A stretch of DNA of 64,000 nt from Pseudonocardia sp. T1-2H (GCF_038039215.1 NZ_JBBPCL010000001.1:1178001-1242000), one strand, 5' to 3'. Shown: positions 34,430-43,851, counted from the first letter of the stretch. The notes: a model not told the origin generated them from the letters alone. Numbers and translations: made by a program.

Positions 34430-36135
34430 GCGAGCTGTTCACCACGCCTGCGGTCGACTGCCACCACGAGCCGGACGGCTCGCTCATCCTGCGCTCCCGG
34501 GTCCCGGCGGGCCGTCCGACGCCCACGGTCCTGCACTGGCTGCGGCGGTACGCGACCGAGACCCCCGACGTCGCCCTGCTCACCGTCGCCACTGCCGACG
34601 GCCGCCGGAGCTGGACCTACGCCGAGGCCTGGGCAGACGTGAGCCGAGTCGCCGCGGGCCTGCGCGCGCGCGGGCTGCGGGCCGGTGAGCGGCTGCTGGT
34701 GCTGGGCGCCAACTCCGTCGAGCACCTCACGGCGACGCTCGCCACCATGCTGGCCGGGGGAGTGGCCGTGCCGGTCGCGCCGCAGTACGCGGGCCCGGCG
34801 GCCGAGCACGACAAGCTCTCAGGCCTGCTCTCGGTCCTCGACCCCGCGATGGTCTGGGTGGACACCGCGGCGCAGAGGGCCGTGGTGGCCGCCGCGTCGA
34901 CCGGGACTCCGCAGGTCCTCGTCGGCACGGGCGGGCTCGCCGCGCTCACCGGGGACACCCCGCCGCGCCCCGAGGATCTCGATCCCGCGGCGCCGTCGAA
35001 GATCCTGCTGACCTCCGGCTCCACCGGCAGGCCCAAGCCGGTCGCCTACACCCAGACGATGATGACGACCAACGTCCGGATGACGATCGACGTCTGGCCG
35101 TTCCTGGAGGACCATCCCCCCGTCCTGGTCGACTGGCTGCCCTGGAACCACGCGTTCGGCGGCAACGCCAACGTCCACCTCGTCCTCGCGCTCGGCGGCA
35201 CTCTGCACGTCGACGAGGCGGCGGGCCGACCAGAACGACTCGGGACGACGCTGACGAACCTCCGGCGGTTCCGCCCGACCTTCCACGGGGCCGTCCCCGC
35301 GGGGTTCGCCGCGCTCCTCCCGGCGCTGGAATCCGATCCCGACCTGCGCGGCGCGTTCTTCGGGCGGCTCGACGTGCTGTTCAGCGCGGGTGCGGCCATG
35401 CACCCCACCGTGTTCCGCAGGCTGACCGAGCTGTCGGCGAGCGTGCGCGGGACCGCCGTCCCGATCGTCACCGGATGGGGATCGACCGAGGTCGGACCCG
35501 GCGCGACCATGGTGCACACCCACGGCGTCGACCCGGACTGCATCGGGACCCCGCTGCCGGGGGCCGAGATCGCGTTGCGTCCGGCGGGCGGCAAGCAGGA
35601 GCTGCTCGTGCGCGGCCCCTGCGTCGCCGCGGGCTACTGGAACCTGCCCGAGCAGACCCGGGCCGCGTTCACCCCCGACGGGTGGTACCGCTCCGGCGAC
35701 GCCGGTGAGCTGGTCGATCCCGCCGACCCGTCCCGCGGGCTGCGGTTCGCCGGCCGGATCGCCGAGGACTTCAAGCTGGCCAACGGCACCTGGGTCGACT
35801 GCGCCGGGATCCGCGCGGCGCTGCTGTCCCGCAGCGGCGGCCGGCTGCGGGACCTCGTGGTGATCGGCGCCGATCGCCCCGCACTCTGCGTGCTCGCGTG
35901 GCCGGACACCCGCACTCCCGAACCGTTCCAGGAGGAGGACCTCCGCGTGCTGATCGACGACCACAACCGCGACCAGGCCCGCCCGAGCACCCGGCTGCTC
36001 GACGGTGCGCTGCTCGATCCCGAACCCGACGGCGACGAGCTCAGCAGCAAGGGCGCCCTCGTGCGCACCGCGGTCCTGCAGCGGCGTTCGGCACTGGTGG
36101 AGGAACTCTACGACCGGCAGGGGGCAGCGCTGTGA
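34426..36135 (+). CDS. Feruloyl-CoA-synthetase-like acyl-CoA ligase
   Basis: 569 aa ANL-superfamily enzyme. P-loop KILLTSGSTGRPKPVAYTQT near 190-210, WLPWNHAFGGNANVHLVLAL, AMP motif IVTGWGSTEVGPGATMVHTH, and the hinge GWYRSGDAGELVDPADPSRG with FAGRIAEDFKLANGTWVDCA. The words LPWNHAFGG and DFKLANGTWV are typical of feruloyl-CoA synthetases, which lack the usual GRxKD hinge. The likely catalytic Lys is in DELSSKGALVRTAVLQR. This suggests activation of a phenylpropenoic or aromatic side-chain acid. Coupled by 4-bp overlaps to the genes on both sides. Confidence 0.86.
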   Translation: MSELFTTPAVDCHHEPDGSLILRSRVPAGRPTPTVLHWLRRYATETPDVALLTVATADGRRSWTYAEAWADVSRVAAGLRARGLRAGERLLVLGANSVEHLTATLATMLAGGVAVPVAPQYAGPAAEHDKLSGLLSVLDPAMVWVDTAAQRAVVAAASTGTPQVLVGTGGLAALTGDTPPRPEDLDPAAPSKILLTSGSTGRPKPVAYTQTMMTTNVRMTIDVWPFLEDHPPVLVDWLPWNHAFGGNANVHLVLALGGTLHVDEAAGRPERLGTTLTNLRRFRPTFHGAVPAGFAALLPALESDPDLRGAFFGRLDVLFSAGAAMHPTVFRRLTELSASVRGTAVPIVTGWGSTEVGPGATMVHTHGVDPDCIGTPLPGAEIALRPAGGKQELLVRGPCVAAGYWNLPEQTRAAFTPDGWYRSGDAGELVDPADPSRGLRFAGRIAEDFKLANGTWVDCAGIRAALLSRSGGRLRDLVVIGADRPALCVLAWPDTRTPEPFQEEDLRVLIDDHNRDQARPSTRLLDGALLDPEPDGDELSSKGALVRTAVLQRRSALVEELYDRQGAAL

Positions 36136-36617
36136 AGATCGCCGAACCCGCCACCGGGCTGGTCGTGGACCGGGCCGCGGACCTGGCCCCGCACGTGGGC
36201 ACCGAGCTCGGGACCAGCGGCTGGATCGCCCTGGAGGAGGCGGACGTCCTGGCGTTCGCCGACCTGACGCGGGACCGGCACTGGATCCACACCGACCCCG
36301 ACCGCGCCCGGTCCGAGGCCGGCCTTCCCGGGGTGCTGGTCCACGGGTTCCTCGCCCTGTCGCTGGTCACCGAGCTCGGCAACCAGTGCTACACGGTGCG
36401 TGACGCGCGGCGCTGGACCAACTACGGCATGAAACGACTGCGGTTCACCGCCCCGGTCTTCCCCGGGGACGAGCTGCGCCTGCGCCTCACGCTCGACGCC
36501 CTGGCCCCCGGCACGGGCGGGACCACCCGGCTCGACCTCGGCTGCACGCTCGAGCGACGCAGCGGCGAGCGACCCGCGCTCGTCGCGACCTGGATCGTCC
36601 TGGTGGAGGACTCGTGA
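36132..36617 (+). CDS. MaoC-type (R)-enoyl-CoA hydratase
   Basis: 161 aa single hot-dog protein, GTG start overlapping the ligase stop. The hydratase-2 motif is LTRDRHWIHTDPDRARSEAG (Asp/His) followed by LPGVLVHGFLALSLVTELGN. Later strands ARRWTNYGMKRLRFTAPVFP and GDELRLRLTLDA complete the fold. It would hydrate an enoyl-CoA such as the product of the ligase, giving the hydroxyacyl-CoA for the 3HCDH-like enzyme. Confidence 0.88.
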   Translation: MKIAEPATGLVVDRAADLAPHVGTELGTSGWIALEEADVLAFADLTRDRHWIHTDPDRARSEAGLPGVLVHGFLALSLVTELGNQCYTVRDARRWTNYGMKRLRFTAPVFPGDELRLRLTLDALAPGTGGTTRLDLGCTLERRSGERPALVATWIVLVEDS

Positions 36618-37030
36618 CCGCGGTCCCGGAGGGATTCGTCCCGCTCGGCCAGGAGGGCACCTTCCTCGGCCACGTCGGCGGACTGACCTGGCGCCGCCAG
36701 GCGGACCGTACAGACGTCTGCGTGCTCCTCGAACCGCACCACCTGAACCCGAACGGGACCGCGCACGGTGGGTTCCTGCTCACCGTCCTCGACATCACCC
36801 TCGGGGCGACGGTCGAGTCGTACCTGGGGGTGGACGCCGACCGCCACCCCGTCACGCTCCAGCTGTCGGCGTCGATGTTGGCGGCCGCGAAGGGCGGCGA
36901 GCTGTTGTTCGGCGAGGCGACCGTCGACCGGTCCACGCGGACGGTGACCTTCGTGACTGCGCGGCTGCACAGCGCGGGGGACACCGTGCTCACCGCCTCT
37001 GCGGTCTTCCGTAACCCGCCGACGGCATGA
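36614..37030 (+). CDS. PaaI-type hot-dog acyl-CoA thioesterase
   Basis: 138 aa. GTG start overlaps the MaoC stop (GTGA). Core motif PHHLNPNGTAHGGFLLTVLD (N-x-x-G-x-x-H-G-G, the PaaI/YdiI signature) is followed by ITLGATVESYLGV, VTLQLSASMLAAAKGGELLF and TVTFVTARLHSAGDTVLTAS. Last gene of the dioxygenase operon; likely releases CoA from a dead-end or final acyl-CoA. No clear terminator follows. Confidence 0.88.
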   Translation: MTAVPEGFVPLGQEGTFLGHVGGLTWRRQADRTDVCVLLEPHHLNPNGTAHGGFLLTVLDITLGATVESYLGVDADRHPVTLQLSASMLAAAKGGELLFGEATVDRSTRTVTFVTARLHSAGDTVLTASAVFRNPPTA

Positions 37031-37060
37031 CCGACCGGGGCCTCGACGTGACCGGGGCCC

Positions 37061-37303
37061 TCACCGAGCCCCCGGCCGCCCGCGCCGCCGCCTCCGCGCT
37101 GCAGGCGCCCGCACCCGCACGCCGTGCCCGCCGGTGCGGGAGGCCCTGGGCGATCTCAGTGACCCCGCGACGACCTCGAGGGCTCGGCAAGCCCACGACG
37201 CTGAGCTCGTCAGTGCGGCTTCCGACGGTGTCTCGCCGGCTTCGACCTCTACGCCAGGGAAGACCCAGGGCGACACCCCGTCACGTCGTCGCACGACCAG
37301 CAC
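37061..37303 (-). pseudogene. NUDIX hydrolase remnant
   Basis: The minus strand reads MLVVRRRDGVSPWVFPGVEV then EAGETPSEAALTSSASWACR, the beginning of a Nudix box (G-x5-E-x7-REUXEExG). The REUxEE part is destroyed: the helix continues only in a different frame (ELSVVGLPS). The tail RTGGHGVRVRAPAA recalls the TGxHxVxV strand of such proteins. No complete box in any frame, so this is a relic, at the end of the catabolic operon. The rest of 37031-37470 shows nothing. Confidence 0.6.
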
Positions 37304-37470
37304 ACCGCCAGGACCGGGACGACAGCGACCACGACGAGGTCAGGCACGCTCTCAGCTTCCCGTAGCTCGGTCGCCGGTCGGGGCATCTTCTGTCAAAGCG
37401 CCGCGAAGTCGCCGCCCTCAGTGCGATCATGATCGCCAGGACGCCGAGATCACGAGCGTGCGGGGGCCGG

Positions 37471-38643
37471 ATGCAAGCAGGGGCGGATCGTGGAGAAGCA
37501 TGGCTCTACGTGGCCGAGACCGTGGTAGCTGCGCCTCCCGACGGCTCCGAGGTCGGGGAGATCATCCGCTGGTACCGGCAGCGCGAGGGGCTGACCCAGC
37601 AGGACGCGGCGGAGCTGCTGAACACGACGCAGTCGCGGCTGTCGAAGCTGGAGAAGGGGTCGCAGGCGCTGCGCGACGTCGTCGAGCTCCGGCACATCGC
37701 GTCAAAGCTTGGGATCCCACCGGAGCGGCTCGGGGTGCTGCCGGACAACTCCCGGGATGCGATGCCCAAGGCGGGCGCGGTCAGCGAGGAGCCAGGGCCT
37801 GTGCGGACGAGCCAGGAGCGGTGGTGCGAGGTTCGACATGAGCTCAACGGCAACCGTGCGCTGCTGGGCGATCTCGCATCTGAGCTGTACCCACAGGAGC
37901 AACGCGTCGCTGGGACGACGGTGCTTGCTGGGCCCGGCTGGGTGCCGGATCAGCCGGTGGACCTCGCCGACGTCGAGATGACCTGGCTGACTGAGTCTCC
38001 GACCCCGATCATCACGGGCAAGGTCGACGAGGCGGCGGCCGTGCGGGCGCTGCGCGCCACCGGCGAGCCCTACGACCGGTACTCGCGCGCGCTGCGCGAT
38101 CTCGCGCGGCCGAAGCTGCTCGACAACAGAACGAGCTACCGGCTGCTCTCCGCTGACTGGTCTGGCGGGCGCGGACGGTTCGGCTTCAACTACACCAGCT
38201 ACTTCGACGTGCTGGACGTCTGCGAGGCCGTCGGGCACGAGTTCGCCGACGCGTGGCAGCAGCGCGGGCGCAAGCGGCCGAGCCCGGCAAGTCTTCCGCT
38301 GCGGCGCCTGATCGAGGATCCCTTCGACCTGGTGGCGCGGCCGATGCTGCCGAGCATAAACACGCTGACGATCCGGCGGGACCCGATCGACGGGCACCGG
38401 ATGTACCTGCATCGGCGCAACGCGGGCGCGGTCGCGGCGGCCGGTGGGATGTTCCACGTCGTCCCAGCGGGCGCGTTCCAGCCTGCTGCGCTCGCGCCGG
38501 CCCACCAGGCCAACGACTTCTCCTTCTGGCTGACGATGGCTCGGATCATGCGGCGGGTGTTGGCGGCGTGTGCCGGCTTCTCCTCGACGGTGCCGTCGCG
38601 ATGCTTGACCAGCTTGCGGGCCTTCTCGAGGTCGACGAAGTAG
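37471..38643 (+). pseudogene. XRE-family regulator, 3' end replaced by integrase relic
   Basis: N-terminal HTH: EVGEIIRWYRQREGLTQQDA then AELLNTTQSRLSKLEKGSQA and VELRHIASKLGIPPERLGVL. A long effector-like domain follows (VDLADVEMTWLTESPTPIIT, YDRYSRALRDLARPKLLDNR, RLLSADWSGGRGRFGFNYTS), the plan of large actinobacterial XRE regulators. Start uncertain (ATG 37471 or 37429). Up to about HQANDFSFWLT (38530) the sequence looks native. From there to the stop at 38643 the frame is the antisense of the integrase relic, so roughly the last 35 residues are foreign. The DNA-binding part is intact, so a shortened protein might still bind. Confidence 0.65.
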
Positions 38644-39018
38644 GAGCCGAGGCGAGCGACGGTGCACTCGATGAGCCGGAGCTCGCCGAGCTTCGGGAGG
38701 ACCTGCTTCTTCAAGCAGTTTGGCGTACGTATCGGCTGTTGAGTCCGCCCGGCGCTCCTGGATCTTGGAGAACCAGACCTCGGCGGCCTCGTTGAAGCGC
38801 GAGTGCTGGCCAAGCGCCATCGCCCGCGGGACGCCGCTGCGCTCGCGGATCGCGTCCTGTATCGCCTTCTGCGCGGCCGCCTTCGTCGGAGCCCAGCGGG
38901 AGAGCTGACGGGTCCTGCCGTCGAGGTCGCGGTACCGGCAGCGGGCCAGCCATCGACCGCCGTCGCGGGTGATCTGAATCTCACCGTGGGAGCCGAGCGC
39001 GAGCGGAGGACGAGCCAT
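38540..39018 (-). pseudogene. Decayed tyrosine integrase, copy 2
   Basis: From ATG 39018: MARPPLALGSHGEIQITRDG then RWLARCRYRDLDGRTRQLSR and AAAQKAIQDAIRERSGVPRA, the AP2-like arm-binding N-terminus of tRNA-targeting actinobacterial integrases. It continues NEAAEVWFSKIQERRADSTA and TYAKLLEE, then shifts frame near 38715 to VLPKLGELRLIECTVARLGS and KARKLVKHRDGTVEEKPAHA, AANTRRMIRAIVS. The catalytic domain (RxxR...HxxR...Y) is missing altogether. The start lies 100 bp from the 3' end of tRNA-Lys, the standard int-att arrangement. Same family as the relic at 10550-10923. Confidence 0.85.
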
Positions 39019-39073
39019 CGCGTACCCCTCCCGGATGGGGTTTTCGTTGAGTTTCCGTTGAGCGGATCTCCGG

Positions 39074-39110
39074 GAAAAGTAACAGGCCAGACCAACACAC
39101 GGTCTGACCT
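39074..39110 (-). terminator. Terminator after tRNA-Lys
   Basis: AGGTCAGACC / GGTCTGGCCT stem (9 of 10 pairs) with a 7-nt loop at 39084-39110, followed on the minus strand by GTTACTTTTCCC, a modest T-run. Position directly after the encoded CCA fits a tRNA terminator. Confidence 0.65.
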
Positions 39111-39117
39111 GCAACTA

Positions 39118-39193
<76 letters not shown>

Positions 39194-39290
39194 ATGTGAA
39201 ATTTTCTCTGCTGACCGGATCCCCTCCGCTCAGCGCCTCGACAACTTTACCAGCCGTCCTCAGGCGCCTCGCGGTGGGGTCTGGCCACCG

Positions 39291-39364
39291 GGTGAGTGAC
39301 GGGACTTGAACCCGCGGCCCCCTGGACCACAACCAGGTGCTCTACCAACTGAGCTACACCCACC
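39291..39364 (-). tRNA. tRNA-His (GUG)
   Basis: Minus strand: extra 5' G at position -1, acceptor GTGGGTG pairing with CACTCAC (one G-U), D-arm GCTCAGTTGGTAGAGC, anticodon arm CCTGG-TTGTGGT-CCAGG with anticodon GTG, T-arm GCGGGTTCAAGTCCCGT (16 of 17 canonical), discriminator C opposite G-1. CCA is not encoded. About 100 bp upstream of tRNA-Lys, same strand, so probably one transcript. Confidence 0.96.
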
Positions 39365-39445
39365 ATCGCCCGCCGGGCGTGCCCGGCGTTCTGGGAAGAG
39401 TCTAACCACCACCGCGAGCGGGTTCTGCAGGCGGGTGGGTGATCG

Positions 39446-40060
39446 TCATTCCGCAGGTGGGAAGGGGGTCCGGAGTGCGGCCGCCGCGGCCTGGGCCTGT
39501 TCGGTGCTCGGCCCGGGCGGGGCGACGAACAGGGTGTTGCGGTAGTACTCGAGCTCGCGGATGGACTCGATGATGTCCGCGAGCGCGCGGTGGGCGAGGC
39601 CCTTCTCCGGCTTCGCGTAGAAGACCCGGGGGAACCAGCGGCGCGCCAGCTCCTTGAGCGAGCTCACGTCGATCATGCGGTAGTGCAGGTGGGCGTCGAG
39701 CTCGGGCATGTCCCGGCCGAGGAAGCCGCGGTCCGTGGCGATCGAGTTCCCGGCCAGCGGGGCCACCCCGGCCTCGGGCACGTGCTGGCGGATGTAGGCC
39801 AGCGCCTGCTCCTCGGCCTCGCGCAGGGTCACCTTCGAGGCCCGGACCTCCTCGGTCAGCCCGGACTTCGCGTGCATCTCCCGCACGACGTCCGGCATCG
39901 CGGCCAGCGCGGACTCGTCGGCGTGGATCACGACGTCGACGCCCTCGCCCAGGATGTTGAGGTCCCCGTCCGTGACGAGCACCGCGATCTCGATGAGCGC
40001 GTCGTTCACGAGGTCGAGGCCGGTCATCTCGCAGTCGATCCACACCAGACGATCGTTCAT
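39446..40060 (-). CDS. orn: Oligoribonuclease
   Basis: 204 aa DEDDh 3'-5' exoribonuclease that degrades 2-5 nt RNA and pGpG. ATG 40060 gives [20 protein letters not shown] with the first two acidic ligands (WIDCEMTG). Then [40 protein letters not shown], and the catalytic His/Asp in [20 protein letters not shown] complete the site. A Pro/Ala-rich tail follows. Divergent from the HerA-like gene, with a 73-bp shared promoter region. A core chromosomal gene that marks the end of the island. Confidence 0.95.
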   Translation of the reverse strand: MNDRLVWIDCEMTGLDLVNDALIEIAVLVTDGDLNILGEGVDVVIHADESALAAMPDVVREMHAKSGLTEEVRASKVTLREAEEQALAYIRQHVPEAGVAPLAGNSIATDRGFLGRDMPELDAHLHYRMIDVSSLKELARRWFPRVFYAKPEKGLAHRALADIIESIRELEYYRNTLFVAPPGPSTEQAQAAAAALRTPFPPAE

Positions 40061-40133
40061 CGCTGCAGCGTAAGCGCTCGGCCCCGGCCGCGCCGGGACC
40101 TCGACGCGCGCCGGATGCAATAGGCTCCGCCGC

Positions 40134-41693
40134 GTGGGGGACAACACGAGCGCTGCCCAGGAGAAACCGGCACAGCAGATCGCCGCGGGGTACGCCACCG
40201 AGGGGATCGCTCTGGAGCTGGGCACGGTCCTCGTCGACGGCGAGGTGGACCCGACCGCGAAGGTCCGCATCCCGTTCGCCACGCTGAACCGCCACGGGCT
40301 GGTCGCGGGCGCCACGGGCACGGGCAAGACGAAGACCCTGCAGGGGCTCGCCGAGCAGCTCTCGAACGCCGGGGTCCCGGTGCTGCTGGCCGACGTCAAG
40401 GGTGACCTGTCCGGGCTGTCGAGGCCCGGCGAGGACGGCCCCAGGATCCGGTCGCGGGCGCAGGACACCGGCGACGACTGGACGCCCACCGGGTTCCCCG
40501 TCGAGTTCCTGTCCCTCGGCGGCTCGTCCTCCGCCGTGCCGATCCGCGCGACGCTGACCCAGTTCGGGCCGATCCTGCTGTCGAAGGTCCTGGACCTCAA
40601 CGACACCCAGGAATCGACGCTCGGGCTGATCTTCCACTGGGCGGACCAGCAGGGTCTGCCGTTGCTGGACACGAAGGACCTGCGCGCCGTCATCCAGCAC
40701 CTGACCTCGGACGAGGGCAAGGCGGAGCTCAAGGGCATCGGGGGCGTCTCGCCCGCGACGGCCGGGGTGATCCTGCGGGCGCTGGTGAACCTCGAGGCCC
40801 AGGGCGGCGAGGACTTCTTCGGCGAACCGGAGTTCGAGCCGGCGGACCTGATCCGGCAGGTCGACGGCAAGGGCGTCATCACCCTGCTCGAGCTCGCGGA
40901 CCAGGCTGCCAACCCGAAGCTCTTCTCGACCTTCCTGATGTGGCTGCTCGCCGAGCTCTACGAGGACCTCCCCGAGGCCGGGGACCTGGACAAGCCCAAG
41001 CTCGTCTTCTTCTTCGACGAGGCGCACCTGCTGTTCACCGACGCGTCGAAGGCCTTCCTGTCCCGCATCGAGCAGACCGTGAAGCTCGTCCGGTCCAAGG
41101 GCGTCGGGGTGTTCTTCTGCACGCAGCTGCCCACGGACGTCCCCAACGCCGTGCTGTCGCAGCTCGGCGCGCGGATCCAGCACGCCCTGCGCGCCTTCAC
41201 CCCCGAGGACCAGAAGGCCCTGTCGAAGACGGTCAAGACGTACCCGATCTCCAAGGTCTACGACCTGGAGGAGGCGTTGACCTCCCTCGGGACCGGTGAG
41301 GCGATCGTCACCGTGCTCTCCGAGCGGGGCGCGCCGACGCCCGTCGCCTGGGCCCGGATGCGGGCGCCGCGGTCGCTGATGGCCGCGATCGGGGAGCCGG
41401 CCGTCACCGAGGCGGCGAAGGGCTCCGTGCTGTTCCCGAAGTACGGGCAGACCGTGGACCGCGAGTCCGCCTACGAGAAGCTGACGGCGAAGATGGCCGA
41501 GCCCGCGCCGCCGGCGGCTGCGGAGGCGCCGGCCCCCGCGCCGGAGCCCGAGCGCCGCCGCGCGGAGAAGGAGGAGCCGGGCATGATCGCCGAGGTCCTC
41601 GGCTCGCCGGTGGTGAAGTCGTTCCTGCGCTCCGCCGCGAGCTCCCTGGGCCGCGAGATCACCCGCGGCCTCTTCGGCACCCGCCGCCGCTGA
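40134..41693 (+). CDS. HerA-like (DUF853) ATPase
   Basis: 519 aa P-loop ATPase of the HerA/FtsK clade, DUF853 branch (helicase HerA-like C-terminal family). Walker A is [20 protein letters not shown] near residue 57, Walker B is [20 protein letters not shown] near 290, and sensor/Arg regions appear in [20 protein letters not shown] and [20 protein letters not shown]. The C-terminal 90 residues are Ala/Pro/Glu-rich, ending in [20 protein letters not shown]. Often a housekeeping gene next to orn in actinobacteria; biochemical role unclear (DNA translocation or chaperone-like). Confidence 0.9.
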   Translation: MGDNTSAAQEKPAQQIAAGYATEGIALELGTVLVDGEVDPTAKVRIPFATLNRHGLVAGATGTGKTKTLQGLAEQLSNAGVPVLLADVKGDLSGLSRPGEDGPRIRSRAQDTGDDWTPTGFPVEFLSLGGSSSAVPIRATLTQFGPILLSKVLDLNDTQESTLGLIFHWADQQGLPLLDTKDLRAVIQHLTSDEGKAELKGIGGVSPATAGVILRALVNLEAQGGEDFFGEPEFEPADLIRQVDGKGVITLLELADQAANPKLFSTFLMWLLAELYEDLPEAGDLDKPKLVFFFDEAHLLFTDASKAFLSRIEQTVKLVRSKGVGVFFCTQLPTDVPNAVLSQLGARIQHALRAFTPEDQKALSKTVKTYPISKVYDLEEALTSLGTGEAIVTVLSERGAPTPVAWARMRAPRSLMAAIGEPAVTEAAKGSVLFPKYGQTVDRESAYEKLTAKMAEPAPPAAAEAPAPAPEPERRRAEKEEPGMIAEVLGSPVVKSFLRSAASSLGREITRGLFGTRRR

Positions 41694-41730
41694 CGCGGCC
41701 CGTGCCCGGGAATCGCCGCCCTGGCGACGA

Positions 41731-43242
41731 TCACCGCGCACGAGCGCGGAAGGCGCACACCTCCGGCGTGACGGCCTCGGCGAGGGTCACGGCGTCGGCG
41801 GCGGTGAGGTCGAGGATGCGGTAGCCGCCCTCGCCGGCCGCGGTGACCGCCTCGAGGGTCACCACCCCGGTCCACCGCTGGAACGGGCTCTGTCGGACGG
41901 TCCAGCCGATCACGCCCTCCCGGTGCAGGACGACGGTCCGGCGGTTCAGCCCGCCGAGCCGGCTCACCAGGTACCGCGGGGTCAGCGCGTGCCCGAGGCC
42001 GCGGTAGCGGTCCCGGCCGAGCAGCGCGGCCGCCGGCAGCAGGAGCAGCGAGAGCGGCCCGAGCCCGGCGGGCCCGGTCGTCCCGGCGACGACCCAAGCC
42101 GTGAGCACGAGTACCGCCGCGGGACCGAGGGCCCTGGTCATCCTGCGGCGCAGCGCCACCCGGGGATGCAGCAGCAGCGGGGTCAGGGTCGGTGAGGCGG
42201 CCTCCTGCAGGGCGGCGGCCGCGACGCGATGGGCCTCCGCCCGGGGCGCCGGCGGCTGGAGGACCCCGCCCTGCGCGTCCTTGCCGAGGCCGGTCGAGAG
42301 CGCCCGCGTCTGGGCGCCCCGGCCGGCCCGCAGCAGCAGCGGCTCGGTGACCGCGACCCCGCGCAGCCGGTGCTCGGACACCGACAGCGAACGCCGGGTG
42401 AGCAGCCCGCGGTGCACGCGCAGCGTCCCGTCGGACTCCCGGCTGAGCCGGTAGCCCCACCAGCGTTCGGTGAACAGCGCGGTCGACCCGACGACGGCGA
42501 GCACCAGGAGCAGCACCCCGACGACCCCGACGGCGATCCACAGCGGCCCCGCCGCCAGCCGCTCGGCGGCGTCGTCGACGCCCGGGACCTTCCGCGGATC
42601 CACCCGCAGCTCGCTGAGCAGGTTGAACCCCGCCGCGACGACGGCGCCCACCCCGGCCAGCGAAGAGAACGTCAGCGGCGCGAAGCGCAGCCACGCCCAG
42701 TTCATCGTGGCGAGCGACTCGGACTCCTCGGCGGGCGCGGCGGCCACGGGAGCGGTGGGCGAGCGCTCCAGCAGCTCGTGCCGCAGCCGCTCCGCCTCCG
42801 CCGCGCTGACGGCGTCGAGACCCAACCCGTGCTTCTCCCCGGCGCTCGCCGAGTCCGCCGCGTGCACCGTGACCACCGACAGCCGGAACGCGCGGTGCAG
42901 CAGCGTCGAGGTGAGGTCGACGGTCCGGATCCGGTCCCGCGGCACGGACCGCCGTTGCTTGCGGACGAGCCCGCTGTGCAGCTCCACCCGCTCGGGCGTG
43001 ATCCGGTACTTCGTGGTCCGCCAGCGGATCGCGCCGCCGATCACCACGAGCACCGCGATGCCGGCCGTGATCAGCAGCCGCGGGGTGTCGCCCTGCCCCG
43101 TGACCAGGACGATCACCAGGAAGGGCAGCAGCCGCAGGAGTATCCCGGCCGGGCCGACCACCAGCACCCGCGGGTCCAGCCGCCGCCACGGCACGTCCTG
43201 GCGCCCCACCTCGGGCTCGGCGGAGGCGGCCGGCAGGGTCAC
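41731..43242 (-). CDS. PH-domain (DUF304/YdbT-type) membrane protein, large partner
   Basis: 503 aa from GTG 43242, overlapping the smaller partner's stop by 4 bp. Two N-terminal hydrophobic helices (GPAGILLRLLPFLVIVLVTG, LLITAGIAVLVVIGGAI) precede the first bacterial PH unit (KYRITPERVELHSGLVRKQR, VPRDRIRTVDLTSTLLHRAF). A second helix pair and PH unit follow (WWGYRLSRESDGTLRVHRGL, VSEHRLRGVAVTEPLLLRAG), and a third PH unit ends the protein (YLVSRLGGLNRRTVVLHREG). Same plan as B. subtilis YdbT, which with YdbS protects against external toxins; function here unproven. Confidence 0.87.
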   Translation of the reverse strand: MTLPAASAEPEVGRQDVPWRRLDPRVLVVGPAGILLRLLPFLVIVLVTGQGDTPRLLITAGIAVLVVIGGAIRWRTTKYRITPERVELHSGLVRKQRRSVPRDRIRTVDLTSTLLHRAFRLSVVTVHAADSASAGEKHGLGLDAVSAAEAERLRHELLERSPTAPVAAAPAEESESLATMNWAWLRFAPLTFSSLAGVGAVVAAGFNLLSELRVDPRKVPGVDDAAERLAAGPLWIAVGVVGVLLLVLAVVGSTALFTERWWGYRLSRESDGTLRVHRGLLTRRSLSVSEHRLRGVAVTEPLLLRAGRGAQTRALSTGLGKDAQGGVLQPPAPRAEAHRVAAAALQEAASPTLTPLLLHPRVALRRRMTRALGPAAVLVLTAWVVAGTTGPAGLGPLSLLLLPAAALLGRDRYRGLGHALTPRYLVSRLGGLNRRTVVLHREGVIGWTVRQSPFQRWTGVVTLEAVTAAGEGGYRILDLTAADAVTLAEAVTPEVCAFRARAR

Positions 43243-43751
43243 GTCGCGTCGCCCGCCGTGGCCTGCGTGGTCTCGGTGAGCTGACGGGCGAGCTCCGCGG
43301 CGTCCCCGGCTGCCAGCCCGCGGATCGTCACGGGACCGCGGGCCGACGCCGTCGTCACCGTCACGCTGGCCAGCCCGAGGAGCTGCTGCAGGGGCCCGTG
43401 CTCGGTGTCCACGGTCTGCACCCGCGAGATCGGGGCGATCCGCCACTCCCGCACGATCCAGCCCGACAGGGTGTAGACGGCCTCGTCGGTCACCTCCCAG
43501 CGGTGGATGCGGAACAGCACCCCGGGGACGACGCCCGCGTAGGCGAGACCGGCGACGACCGTCGCCGCCAGGGTCCCCACCAGCCAGGCAGGCCCGCCGA
43601 GGACCAGCGCGACGACGAGCTGCGGCAGCGCGACGACGAGCGCGACCGCAAGCCCGCGCAGCCGCCACCAGGTGATCGCGCGCGGGTCCACCTGATGGGC
43701 CGGCGGCCGGAGCGGGAGGACGTTCGGCCCCGGCGACTCAGCAGTCTGCAT
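43239..43751 (-). CDS. PH-domain (DUF304/YdbS-type) membrane protein, small partner
   Basis: 170 aa. After a polar leader, two hydrophobic helices (LRGLAVALVVALPQLVVALV, WLVGTLAATVVAGLAYAGVV) lead to one PH unit: FRIHRWEVTDEAVYTLSGWI, EWRIAPISRVQTVDTEHGPL, QQLLGLASVTVTTASARGPV. ATG 43751 is the first reasonable start. GTGA overlap with the large partner implies a two-subunit membrane complex. Confidence 0.87.
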   Translation of the reverse strand: MQTAESPGPNVLPLRPPAHQVDPRAITWWRLRGLAVALVVALPQLVVALVLGGPAWLVGTLAATVVAGLAYAGVVPGVLFRIHRWEVTDEAVYTLSGWIVREWRIAPISRVQTVDTEHGPLQQLLGLASVTVTTASARGPVTIRGLAAGDAAELARQLTETTQATAGDAT

Positions 43752-43851
43752 GGCTCCACTCTGCCGAACCCCGCCGCGCGCCGCGCCCGGACGCTCCGTC
43801 GACCCGCCCGGGCCGCCCGACCGGGCGAAGGCCCGGTTTAGTGTCGGACGT

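Noticed and set aside
37027-37365. Plus-strand open frame after the PaaI-type thioesterase, overlapping its stop
   Set aside because: Although ATG overlaps the stop (ATGA), the product is Arg/Pro-rich and antisense to a recognisable NUDIX relic; no domain seen.
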